DNA of 64,000 nt from Rhynchopus sp. YZ270_cl-10 (lineage: Eukaryota; Euglenozoa; Diplonemea; Diplonemida; Diplonemidae): the NCBI GenBank assembly GCA_964035575.1, contig OZ037833.1, positions 248,001-312,000 on the forward strand, in the 5' to 3' direction. Shown here one piece after another: positions 30,224 to 41,333 of this stretch. A program made the translations under genes and the position numbers. Numbering within the stretch: position 1 is the first letter of the stretch; every line of letters starts with the position of its first letter. The notes under the pieces are model-generated. The model did not search any database. It saw only the letters and a list, made by a program, of their open reading frames with translations, and was not told where the DNA came from.

Positions 30224-33200
30224 CTACTGAAGACGAGAGGAGTTAAGCACAGACCCGAACCACTTTCCGATGTCGACGGCCAGGGGCTGGGCCAACTTGT
30301 GGAGGCCCTCGGGGGTCTTCAGGATAGTGTGATACCCCTCTTCTTGCTCGCTCCTGTGGATTTGAAGGGTGGAATAAAGAGGGGGGGGTTTTGTTGTGTC
30401 GAATCACCGAGTAATCCCACCAGGTGGAGAGAATTCGGGTCTGTCCTCATTATTGGCCGAAGCCTTTTGTACTACGGAAGGTATAGACGTAGTCCGTCCT
30501 GAACCCTCAAGAGCAACTATTAAGATGAAAAGAAGAGTTATTTTTTTTGCTATTGTTCAGAGTAGTTTGCTTCGGTTGTGTTTCCACAGTGTATGCAAAA
30601 TCGCCACATTTTCCAAAAAAAAAAAGGTTCTCAAAAGGGCCCTCCGATCTTTGCAAAAGAGGGGTTTGTAATTTTTTGCTACATACTTCAATACCAACCC
30701 GTGGTCGATGAAGGTATGGAGCCCCCTCAACGGGTCGTTGTGGATCTGCAGCTCGTGTGACTTTTTGTAGAAGAGCTCCTTTGAAACCACTCGGAGGGGG
30801 CCTGTACCAGACTGCACCTGCAGCATGGCAAGCAGCCAGAGACATCCCTTTATGTCACGCGAGATAATCGACCTAAGCACCGGCTCGAAGGACTCCAACT
30901 GCCGAGAGTCCTGTTTGACATTCTCTGCGTTGCTTGTCGATCGGCCTTGGTCTGTTTTCTTCCGTTTCACCCCCTTCTTCTTCACAGCAACCGGTGCCGT
31001 GGAGTAGATGAACGTCGACATCTCCACCTCCCTATACTTCGTGAGGGACAACCCTGAGGTCCCTTTCAAGCATCGTCTTGTTTTTGGTAAATCACGCACC
31101 GTGCAGCAGACACGAAGCATTTCAGGCGCGGCTGCAGAGATCGCTTGGACTAACCCCCACAGAGCCGGCGCTGCAGAGTCGAAGTCGTGAATGAAGAGTG
31201 CGATGCGCAGCGGGTTCGCGGCGTTGCTGTTTCGGAGGATCGCGTCAAGCGCTGCCGCCTTCCCATCCTTCCCTGCCATGCGGTGGCGTGGTGTAGGGTT
31301 CGGTGGGCTGACCCTTCTAAAGGGTGCAAGCGTGCGGACACTTTTGACCCCCTCTTTGCCCCCCCGTTGTTGTTGTTGTGCCTTGAGCAAGGCGGTGCCA
31401 TCAGTGCATTCGAATCGATGATGATCTTTTTCCTCGTCCATTTCCTCATCCTGCCTGACCTTCATGGCATCTATCCACGACCCCAAGGAAGGTGGGGGAA
31501 GAGGTTCTGCTCTCTCTGTGCTGTACTTCGTTGCCGCAAAGTTCTCTGCGTTTTGTGGGGCAGAGTCCTCGGGGTGGTACAGCGGTGCCCCCGATTTCCA
31601 ATCGGAAGGTTGCAGCTGCGCGCTTTGCTCCGCAGAGTAGACCCGACGGAGCAGCGCAACAAGAACATTACCAGAAAGGGAGGAACACATATTGGATTTC
31701 AGCATCTGACCGTCCGTATCGAGAAGACCCAGAAGCGACGCAAGACGCTTTTCCGTCCCTTCCGCAACCTCAAAAACGTCGAGCAAAATTCGGGACGCAA
31801 GCGACGCGGTATCCGCCACTCTGGTCCCGTCAATCACATAAGTATAGTATCCTGAGAAGGCGGGCAGGGTCGACATCTCCCAGAGGAGGTGCCGCAGTTC
31901 ACCTAAACCGTAGAGACAAACGACGGAGCCGACTGCGTCTTCTTGGGTGCGTTTTTGGAGAAAATAGCCGTCGCGGAAGGGCAGGCCTTTCATGTAGCAG
32001 ACAAGCTTCCAGTACATGTAGCGGTAGGTAAGATTGAGGCGGCGTTCGGCGTCGTCCAAAGCCTTGAATAGCTTGATGCCGTCGTAGGTGTCGAGAGTGG
32101 TGACCTCGTTGTCAGCGGAGGGCGGTGCAAGGTCCTCGCAGTGTTCCTTGCAGAAATCGAAGAAGTATCTGTCGTCGTGGGTACGGCGGTCGCGTGATGC
32201 CAGCTCCGCTTCGTCTACGATGAGTTCGTTTGGTTTGTTGTGCTTCAAAAAGTGATGCGGCGTCCGCATCGGACGAAAATCCCGCAAAACCGTCAAATTA
32301 ATGAACGATTCACCCCACGCAGCCCGCGTACAATACGTCTTAATCTGCACCCCACGCACCAAGCGGCCCAAATTTAGGGCAAATTTAGGGCCCACCGCAG
32401 TCGTCTCAGAGATGGTGTCAAACGCATTTTCATTTCCACTGATCACATCGTACTCGGAGCTGTCCAGGTGGTGGGAGTATTTGAACGCAGGAAGGTGTCG
32501 GTTTGCGAAGGACTCATGCTGTGCATCGATTTGCCCACAGAAGGTCCCTCCGGAGTCTGCCGCCCACATCCCGTAGAGGATGTCACACTTTATGTTGACA
32601 ATTTCACCGGATTTTCGGGTGATACCACCCTTTGGGCGGAAGGCTTCTACCTTAAAGACGAGCTTGCTTACCTCGCTTTCCGTTAAGCGCAGATCACAGG
32701 GACGCCAGGTTTCGAGGTGGGCTGTGTTTTTGTTGTAGGTCTCACGGTCGATGCACAATAGTCTGGTGTGAAGCATATGGGAATCGCTACTGCGTGCAGG
32801 CTGGTGCGCGGTACGGTCGGAAGCAGAGGTGTGCTCAGGGCAGCTCACGGTGTAGGTGTTTGGCGAGATGATCGCTCCGTCCGACACATCGTCCTCGACC
32901 ACGGCAGACACCTTCCAGGGACGGAGTTGGAGCGCTTCTGAGAGGACCGCGCAGAAGAGGTGCATGGTGTGCGGGCAGGGCTGGCAGTCGGGGCAGTCCA
33001 CCCCGCGGCAGTCTTTGTCGTTACAGGGGGTGCCGAGGCAGGAGAGGACCGCGCCACGGACACCACAGAGGCTACAGGGTGCGAGACGGTTGTGGGTGCG
33101 GGTTTCGTGGAGTCGTTTGAAGTCGCCGAGACTGCGGGTGTCCTTTTGGTGCTGCAGTGAGTGGTAGCAGCCTTCGTGGTAGAAGGTACCAGATGCCTCG

Positions 33201-35011
33201 TTTGCGTCCCATATGGTACCTCCGTCCTCGGTCATCATGACAGAGCGGAGCGCATGGTTGAGTGTGGTAAGAGAGACATCCTTCCCAAGGTTGTCCCACA
33301 CCTCGTGAGAGGTCTTGCTCATGAACCCCTGAACGTCGGAGAGGGTAAGGTTTTCCCATTGTCCTTCAGAGTTCTGATTTTCTGTCCAATGAAAATCCGA
33401 TAATTTGAGGCGAAGTGGGCAAGCACAATGCTGTTTTCTTGTATCCAAATGCAGCTCTTCGGAGTAAATCCTGCGGAGTTCTGGGACAACAGAGTCCATA
33501 TTCTGGTACCGATCGGTGATGGACGCGAAGTATTCCCGGGTCTCCAGAAAGCTGTGCGAAAGCGCGCCGTGGTGCGGGCGGGACATCACTAATAGCCACT
33601 CTGTAGCGTGCCCGCCTTCTACCGTGCAGAGGGCGGCATTCACTTCTTCATCCTTTGCGTCTCTTACCAGTGGGGTAGGGGTCGTCAAAATCGTCTTCGC
33701 ATTCTGCATCAAACGAGGTGGACCAAGCACCCAATGTTCCGGGACGTCTTGAAGCAGAGATACGCAGTCTGCAGCCCGCGAGCAGGTTTCTACAATGGGA
33801 AGGGACAGCTTCTTCGCACCTTCAAAGCTTGCGTTGACATTGAAGTTGTAGATGTTCACATCCGGTGCCAGCACCATGGCGTGTCCAGGTCGAGGAGGTA
33901 CCCCCGAAGTCTTCCAGTCTGCCTTATCATGCATTCCCCACGGGGAGATCACAACGTATTCGTTGTCGTGCCCACCATTGGCCCGTTTGAAACACGGTGA
34001 GAACGATACCTTCCCATCGATTTTAACGGCCGCATAGCAGTGGATGTCCCATTCTTCGTCGAGATCGGTTTTTTCTGAAAAAAAGCTGTCATTTGTCTCC
34101 TGCCCGGGAGAGTGCGCTGATTTGGGGATAAAATGACTGCCTATCAACGCAAACAGACTGACCCCTGAAGGGACTTCCTTTGGCTCCTCCACTTTCTTTG
34201 TTTTTGAGGAGTATATACGCAGCTCCTTCTTGGTGCGTGGGAGAAGCCCTGCCCATGCGGGCCCCATTTCTGTGGTGTAGAGATTGTTGCTCAGGTAGAT
34301 TTGGTGGCGGAGTTCGCCCTGGCTGCCGAGGGGGCGTTCTGCGCGCGGTGCGTCGGCAAGTTTTTGCCCCTTATCAAAGCCGCCCTTCTCGGAGGAGAAG
34401 CTAAACCACCATGCGTACACCCCATCCCCAGGGCTGTAATAGATTATCCCGTTCTGCTTCGTCTCCACATCGTGGAAAGGGATTTCAATGGCTTTGCATC
34501 CGTCGTTCAATCCAATCCTCGCTGCGCTTCGGACGAACGCTGTTCTAGAAAATTTCGGCGCAAGATGTACATGCTCTGACTCTAGATAGAAACAGCCGAA
34601 CGAATCCTCATTAAAAACGGTGCCGATTGCGGGAGGGAAGATCAGACGGTAGGTCGTGCCTTGGGAAACCTGAGAAAGGTTGTTCATGATGGATTCGTCT
34701 TCTTGCATGACAGCAAGCACTTTATCCGAGCGGAAGAGCTCTGAAGAGTCAAGAATATAAATGATCCGGTCCAGAACGTACCCGGTCGCATAGCTGCGTT
34801 TCTTTCCGACGACAGACGGGGTTTTCTCGTGGCGAGAGATATCCACAAACGCAATGCGCCAATCCCCACTACAATCCGCAAGACTCCCCGGATCAGCACG
34901 GTCATGTGTCTCCACAACCCCAGCCAACCATGGCACCCAACTTGGCAGCCATCTCGGATAAGGTACGGACTCATAAAAATCCCCTTGAGGGGAGAACGGT
35001 GCCTCCATCAT
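30224..35011 (-). CDS. ORC2-like replication protein with N-terminal PHD-like extension, two exons
   Basis: Exons are 30687..35011 and 30224..30353, separated by a 333-bp GT-AG intron; total 1484 residues. Without splicing, the frame runs into a Lys/Phe-rich read-through; with it, the end becomes 'LHTFIDHGLVLK-SEQEEGYHTILKTPEG..', which matches the ORC2 C-terminal winged-helix pattern 'L.EF.DH.Li...G.eyl.iP'. Other ORC2-like points: 'VVCLYGLGELRHLLWEM' (about 1035, usual 'LLYGxGSKrxLL') and 'IALFIHDFDSAAPALWGLVQ' (about 1272, usual 'ivIHNIDgxxLR..Q'). Residues 640-690 hold an eight-Cys/His cluster (CSLCGVRGAVLSC..CPHTMHLFC) like an extended PHD finger. The first 600 residues have no domain I recognise. 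ORC2 is usually about 500-600 residues, so this would be an unusually long form. The divergent signature (GELR for GSKR) keeps confidence moderate. Confidence 0.6.
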
Positions 35012-35263
35012 TTTTTTTTTTTATGCAGGGGAGGGGAGAAGAAGAATTGGGAATACGACAAAAAATACAAAAAAAAAAGTGTTACTTGTCGTTCCCTCAC
35101 CCCCCTTCTTGTAGTTGTTTGATGCGTTGACGCTTCCACACACACTAAAAATTACCTGTTGGTTGGTGGTGTTGCGGAGCACGGTTGGGTGAGTGAACGA
35201 CGTGACACTTTCCGCTCACAAAGTAGTGTGCGTAAAAAAAAAATGCAAGATGAACCGAAAGAG
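35012..35263. other. Upstream region of the ORC2-like gene
   Basis: A short T/A-rich leader sits just before the ATG at 35011. The gap then runs to the 8-bp purine array 250 bp upstream of the gene. Confidence 0.5.
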
Positions 35264-35806
35264 AGGGGAGAAGAGGGGGAGAGGGGGAGAGGGGGAGAGG
35301 GGGAGAGGGGGAGAGGGGGAGAGGGGGAGAGGGGGAGAGGGGGAGAGGGGGAGAGGGGGAGAGGGGGAGAGGGGGAGAGGGGGGAGAGGGGGAGAGGGGG
35401 AGAGGGGGAGAGGGGGAGAGGGGGAGAGGGGGAGAGGGGGAGAGGGGGAGAGGGGGAGAGGGGGAGAGGGGGAGAGGGGGAGAGGGGGAGAGGGGGAGAG
35501 GGGGAGAGGGGGAGAGGGGGAGAGGGGGAGAGGGGGAGAGGGGGAGAGGGGGGAGAGGGGGAGAGGGGGAGAGGGGGAGAGGGGGAGAGGGGGAGAGGGG
35601 GAGAGGGGGAGAGGGGGAGAGGGGGAGAGGGGGAGAGGGGGAGAGGGGGAGAGGGGGAGAGGGGGAGAGGGGGGAGAGGGGGAGAGGGGGAGAGGGGGAG
35701 AGGGGGAGAGGGGGAGAGGGGGGAGAGGGGGAGAGGGGGAGAGGGGGAGAGGGGGAGAGGGGGAGAGGGGGAGAGGGGGAGAGGGGGAGAGGGGGAGAGG
35801 GGGGGT
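35264..35806. repeat. Tandem array, 8-bp unit (GGGGGAGA), pure purine strand
   Basis: About 67 copies. A few units have one extra G, which shift phase and make the array look like several blocks. The plus strand is all purine for 540 bp, a composition known to favour triplex or G-quadruplex structures. All frames are open, so the long Glu-Arg-Gly ORFs here are artefacts. Confidence 0.97.
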
Positions 35807-36608
35807 TTTTGATAAATAAATATTTTTTTTTGAATAGATAAAAGCAATAAATTACTTTTTATTTAAAACAAAAGGCACTCCGTATCCGGGAGAGGGGGGA
35901 GGGAGAAGAAAAAAAACCCCACCCTCTATCCTTTTAGGGGTATTAGGAGGGGGAGACGGGTAGTTAAAGGTCGCTATGTCAGGTGCCCACCCTACGTAAA
36001 CTAATCTGAGATACACACGCCTCACAAAGACCCGCGATAGGAGTTGGAAAGGATGGGAATGTCATCCATTTTTTTTCGTGATTTACATTTTGAATATCAA
36101 ATTGGGGGGGGGGAAATGGGTGGTCCTTTTGTATAATAGTCTCTACATAGTGGGGATACAAAAATAAGGTGGAGGGGGGTGTTTTGTTTTACCAGAAAAA
36201 GTTGACTTGAAATACAAAAAAGAAGAAGGCCTTCTCGTGAACAGTGTACCTTGGTGCCTGACCGGTTGTACCGCGAATGTGGTCCTACATCCATTTCGAG
36301 GTTAACATCTTAATAGAGGGAGATGGTCTAAAAGGGAACGTTGAAAACGAAAGAAAAGTTGACTTGAAATACAAAAAAAAGCCCTCTCGTGAACAGTACC
36401 TTGGTACAATAACCAGGGGGTGGACACCCAACCATGCAGTCCTACAATCCATTTCGTGGTTTACATCTGAATAGAGGGAGATCGTCTAAAAAGGAACGTT
36501 GAAAACGAAAGAAAAGTTTCTAAAAATGACCCACTAAGGCTGAGCCCCCTGTACTTAGTCCACCCTGATGTCATGCAATTTTGTAAAAGGCCTCTCATGT
36601 TCCATTTC
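35807..36608. other. Intergenic with dispersed repeat copies
   Basis: Holds two tandem copies of the dispersed repeat (36190-36360 and 36360-36530, see separate entry). Otherwise AT-rich or G-rich with no gene. Confidence 0.6.
36190..36530. repeat. Two tandem copies of a dispersed ~170-bp repeat
   Basis: Each copy runs from 'gttgacttgaaatacaaaaa' through 'ctctcgtgaacagt', 'accttggt' and 'tccatttcg' to 'aacgttgaaaacgaaagaaa'. Partial copies occur at 8480-8575, 12165-12220 and 49020-49115. No gene or terminal repeat is seen, so it could be a SINE-like or other interspersed repeat. Confidence 0.6.
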
Positions 36609-39600
36609 TCAAAGCGCTGACGCGGTGATTTCACTCAGCTGCAGCTGATGTTTGAACACCGCAGCCTCGTCTGCCCCTATCCCTGGTGAGGCACGGTTGC
36701 GCTCTTCATCCCAATATGGCAGCGGGAGTGAGTCCGAGAGCCCCTGGTACGTGCCGTCGTCACCTCCGTGCGCAACAGAGCTTGGGAAATGCGTGGCAGA
36801 CAGTACTTTGCTTGGTCGTGGAACGTCTGCCAGGGCCAGCTGCGGCTGTGCTGGTCTTGCGTACTCGACTGAGGGTGTGTTGTCCACAGCCTGCGTCCGC
36901 CCCGCCACAGGAAGCGTCGAGAGCAGATGAGACTGCTGTTCCAGTGCGGGCGGTGCATGTGGCTGGCTCTCAACGTCGAGCATGGAGAGGACCACTACTG
37001 CCTGCTCGACGGTTTGTTTGCTGTTGGGCGGTGGTGGTAGTGGTGTGGTGCTTTGTATAGTACAAAGGAGGAGGAAACGTTTGGAGATTGTTGGTAACAA
37101 TGGTACCTTTTTTTCCAGTAAAAATATATGAGTGAGAGAGAGGGGGTTCATGTATACCTGACATGCCCGTTGACCAGCGGGATCGTCTGCCCGGAATGGA
37201 TCGTTGTTGTGATGGTTTTGCGTGTCGGCCTTTGGTCCGGGTGGAGCACTGTCTCGACTGCGACTGTGGGGAGCGCTGGCGAGAGCGGCCTGTCATCGCG
37301 GAGCGTTATGACCACACGGGCTGAGGTGCCGGAGGGGGTGCAGCGGAGGAAGGCTGCTGGGTGTGCTGTCACGTGGAACATGTCGTCGGTGCCCCATGCC
37401 TCATCTGCCCCGAGCACACACCAATCGCCCCTACGGAAGGCCGACGCAGCCTTCCCCCGTGGCGCTTCCTTCTGCGTCGCCGCAAACCCAGAACCATTCC
37501 CAAAGTGCCCCCTGTCGTCGCACAACGTCCACAGCCCCACCCGGCTGCAGTACAGCCACCCCTCCCCCCGGTCCTGCCGGTACAACGGCCGCCCATGCAG
37601 CGCCTCGCCCTGCATTGTGTACCGCCCGCCCAGCTCCTCATACAACACACCCCTCCCTGCACCCACATGCACCATAAGCCCTGGGGGTGCTGTTGGGATC
37701 ACCATCTCGACACACTCATTCACCGGGACTATATGGTTCTCGGGTCCAAGCATGGCGCTTAGGGTCGGCTCACTGGGGGCTTTCTCACGGATCTGCGGTA
37801 CATACGACTCCACTCTAACCGGAGAATGCGGAGCCGGTGTGCCCATCACCGAGGACGTGGGGTGAACATCCGACAATACTTTTATTGGCGACGTCGCCAT
37901 GGGGGTGTGCGGGGCAGCCGAGACTCCCCTTGCCCTTCCTGCACCCGCTGCACGAAGACGTTCCAACTCTTCAACCAGGGCACGCTCTCTCACCTTTGCG
38001 TCAGACAGCTCCGCACGAACCAACTGCAGCTCTGCCGCCGAAGGAGATGGCACTGCATGGTGCACCTGAACCGGCGGTGCTGCCAACACACTGGGCAGTG
38101 CATTTGATACAAGCGGACTGCTTCCACGACTCGGTGACAACGGTACAGAACGCACCGGGCTTCCACTTCTCGGTGGTGCATGCATCGACGCCCTCGGATA
38201 GGTCTGCGGGTGGTACGCGGCCTCCTCTGGTGGTGCGCCTCCACGACGTTTCCTCGCACCTTCAAGAATTTGCGCAACACGCGCCCCGATAACATCTTGG
38301 GCACTGCCAATGCTATCTAGGTCGGCAGGTCTGGAGGGTTGGTGTACAGATGCCAGAGCTTCGTGTGTCGGGCTGGCAATATTTGCAGGCGGTGGGTGTT
38401 GTTGCTGCTGTTGTTGTTGTTGTTGTTGTTGTGCAAATTGGTCCAGAAAGAGGGGAGTGTCCTTAGGCATGACAGTCAAATTCTGCGGCAGCATCAGCCT
38501 TGCCTCGTACTCCGCATCGAGCAACACCCGAAACGCGCCCATCTCATGCTCCATTTCCACTATGCTGCCTATCTTATCATTGAACTGCGGGTTCTTTGTT
38601 AGCCCTACGGTGCGTACCCTTGCGCCTTTTTCTAATGCATAAACCATAGGTGACTCTTGAGGGAGCGCCGCCTGCTTGATGCGGTTCTGTGCAACGTGCG
38701 CCCATTGTGGACACTCTCTTGCCGCATTGAGAATTTCGTCTACTCTGGTGCTGACCTCATTTGGGGTCGGTGCAGTCGGGGCACCCTGCAGACCCCCCGT
38801 TGTGATGTGCGCTGTGTGGTACCCTCCTGATCTACTAATGGCAGGTGACACGCCGTACCTCCCTCCCCCGGGGGGGTCGGGTTGCAACAGACGGGTCCCC
38901 ATTGGGGGTGGGGGAACGCTGTGTACCACTACCTCCGCGGTTCGTGGCGCCGGGGCTGGGGCAGGACCTGCTCCGGTGGGTGATGTGATTGGTAGTGTCG
39001 GGGTCGCGGTGGTTGGGGCGAGCTTGCTCGCCTTTCTCTGTGCTAGCGCGCGGCGTTCCTCTTCGAGATACCGTTCTATAGCGGAGCTTTCCGCTGTTCT
39101 GTCTGGCGCGGTTTGCTGTCTCTCGATCGCCGCCCCAAGAGGACTCGATGCATCTGCAAAAGGACGTACGTTCACCCCTCCAGCATCCACCTCCGTCACC
39201 GCCCCAGGACGGTCCACATAGCTTCCCGCCAGCGTGATAACACAACAAACCTTATGCACAGTATGCCGCCCTACCGCAACCCCACACGCTGTCACCCCAT
39301 TATGCAATAAATTATTCCGATGACCCCTCGAAGGCACTCCATCATCCACCAAGAGTGACACCACAATGTGCCTTGCAGCTTCTGAACCGTATGTGATACA
39401 CTCCAAACAGGTTCCATCCCAGCGGCCGTTTTTGTTTAACCGAGAGCCAGCAGTGGAGCCGTCGCTTCCAGTATGCCCGGATCGTCCTGGGGCGAGATCG
39501 GTTGCGTGGGAGCGAGCTGCCGCGACCATGCCGATCGGGGAGGAGGAGAGCGCCTGAAGGACCGGCTGTGCAAGCAGTGCTGCGGCAGCCTCGAGATACG

Positions 39601-39790
39601 CCGCAGAACCTTCATTGAGGCGCAGCGGGGCCTGCCCTTTGCGCGAGAGATGTCCATCTGCGCCAATATTCGCTTGCTCTGCCGCAATGATCTCTGCATA
39701 TAAACCAGGCTGCGTCCGAGCCACATTAATTTCATGAAACACATCCTGCTCCAACACCGACATAGCACCCCATCCTGATGTCCCCGCCAT
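36609..39790 (-). CDS. CAP-domain (SCP/PR-1-like) multidomain protein, two exons
   Basis: Exons are 37158..39790 and 36609..37020, joined across a 137-bp GT-AG intron in phase 2 (…GHV-S-KQTVEQA). The product has 1014 residues. Residues 12-195 form a CAP domain: 'INVARTQPGLYAEII', 'SHATDL....GHTGSDGSTAGSR' and 'RGHRNNLLH'. There is no signal peptide, unlike most CAP proteins, so it may act inside the cell. A beta-rich SH3/KOW-like stretch lies near residues 385-440, a Gln run near 460, a coiled-coil near 600-640, and a 'GRPLYRQDRGEGWLY..GLWTL' module near 740. Other parts are Pro/Ser-rich linkers. A related fragment is found at 49139..49654. The ATG at 39790 directly follows 'ttttttgttcag', a good acceptor. 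Confidence 0.8.
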
Positions 39791-39911
39791 CTGAACAAAA
39801 AATTCTTTGTTCAGGGGGGCACCCTCTGACCCAGCCTCTAGGTTGTTGTGTATTGGTGGTGCCTCAAAGGAAGGGGAAGAAGAAGAGGTGTTTAGGGATA
39901 AGAGAAAGACG

Positions 39912-39947
<36 letters not shown>

Positions 39948-41333
39948 CACTGTAACCTACCATGGTAGGCGTGACGCTGACTACACGGTAGTTATTGGTA
40001 GCCGCGCCACTGGTACTGCCTCTTGCTTAGTTTTGTTGTTGTGCTACTTAGCGGGGTTCCACACTGCGACGGGGCAGGGGGGACAGCTTCCCTTTTCCTC
40101 TTGGAGACGCTTTTTTTTTCTTGTTAGTAGTATTGCGTGGGTGGCAAAGAAGGCAGGCATGCAAAAGGGGAAAGACGAGTCTGCCTAAAAATATGCTACA
40201 TTACACAACAAAAAAAAAAATGCCAACAGTTCTGCCAACAATTTTGACTCACTACGAGTCCAAAAAAATTGTATCGCAAATGTTGAACACATTATTACTA
40301 AAAGGAAAAGTGCAGAAATAAATTTGTGGAAATTGTTTCATCGTGCATGAGGCCCTTGGCCATGAGCTCCACGAGAAGCAAAAACATAAACTGGGGAAGG
40401 GAACAAACAGCAAGCCTTCAGAGAACGTCCTATATTCGGCGAAGAAACGCAAAGAACAAAAGGAATGTGGATGAAATAGAAACACTGATACTGCTGTTGT
40501 ACGCACGGAGAGAAAAAAGTTGAGGGAAAACAAAGAAAATAGATTGAAGTCAAGCCTTAGCCTCTCTGTGCTGAGGTCATCTTGAAACAAAAAGCAAAAA
40601 AAGAAGGAAAAAAGAAACAAATAATTGCTAAAAAAAAAACGGGGTGTGCTGTAGATATGGGGGGTACCCACGCTCCTCGGAACTCCACCCTGTAAGAAAT
40701 AATCTACAACACGCCCAGCGCTCTGCTCTTCTGTGGGAATGCGAAAACGCTTGAGCAATTAGTTGTGAACAAAATTCCTCGGATTATGTGTGATTAAGAA
40801 CAGAGGAAGCAATGTTCGTTTCGACTTTTTTTTGTGTTTTTTTTTAGAATTAAATTTGAGAGAGGAAAAGAGTGAACGTTGAACAGGCAGAACACCCCAG
40901 ACACAAGCTGGAAAATATGGAACTTTCCGTATCAAGAATCGTGCCAAAGGGGGGTCTTTCAACAGAATGAAAAATGTCTATTAAGGGCGACTTCGCACAC
41001 ATACCGTATTTTTTGCACAATAAAAGCAAAAGTTAAGTTGTTTTGGCGCAAACAAAAGACGGCTGCTGTGAAACGAAAAAGTGAATTTGAAAGATTCTTG
41101 AAAATACAGGAAAAAAGGGCGAGTGCAGATTGCACAGACACCCCAGTAGGTGGAGGGAGGTGATAAAGCAAAACAAAATAATTGTGTTCCGATCAAGGCA
41201 TAGGTGGCTCTCTGCTGCAGGAGCAAACAAAAAGTCACGGTGTCTGAATCTAGTGTGTGGCTTCACTAAAAAAGCCTCGTAATTCCGCTTCCGTTCGTTC
41301 GCATTTTGAGGCAGTCCGCCCTGGTCCGTCGCC
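39791..41333. other. Intergenic, no gene recognised
   Basis: Contains a 30-nt T run at 39914-39948, short palindromic phrases around 39955-39975, and a copy of the 'agcctctctgtgctga' motif at 40560. A segment near 40630-40735 ('aaaaacggggtgtgctgtag') resembles one near 19678-19735. No ORF is convincing. Confidence 0.5.

Noticed and set aside
35152-35847. Long Pro-Leu-Ser or Glu-Arg-Gly ORFs in the purine array
   Set aside because: Artefact of the 8-bp repeat, which has no stop in any phase.
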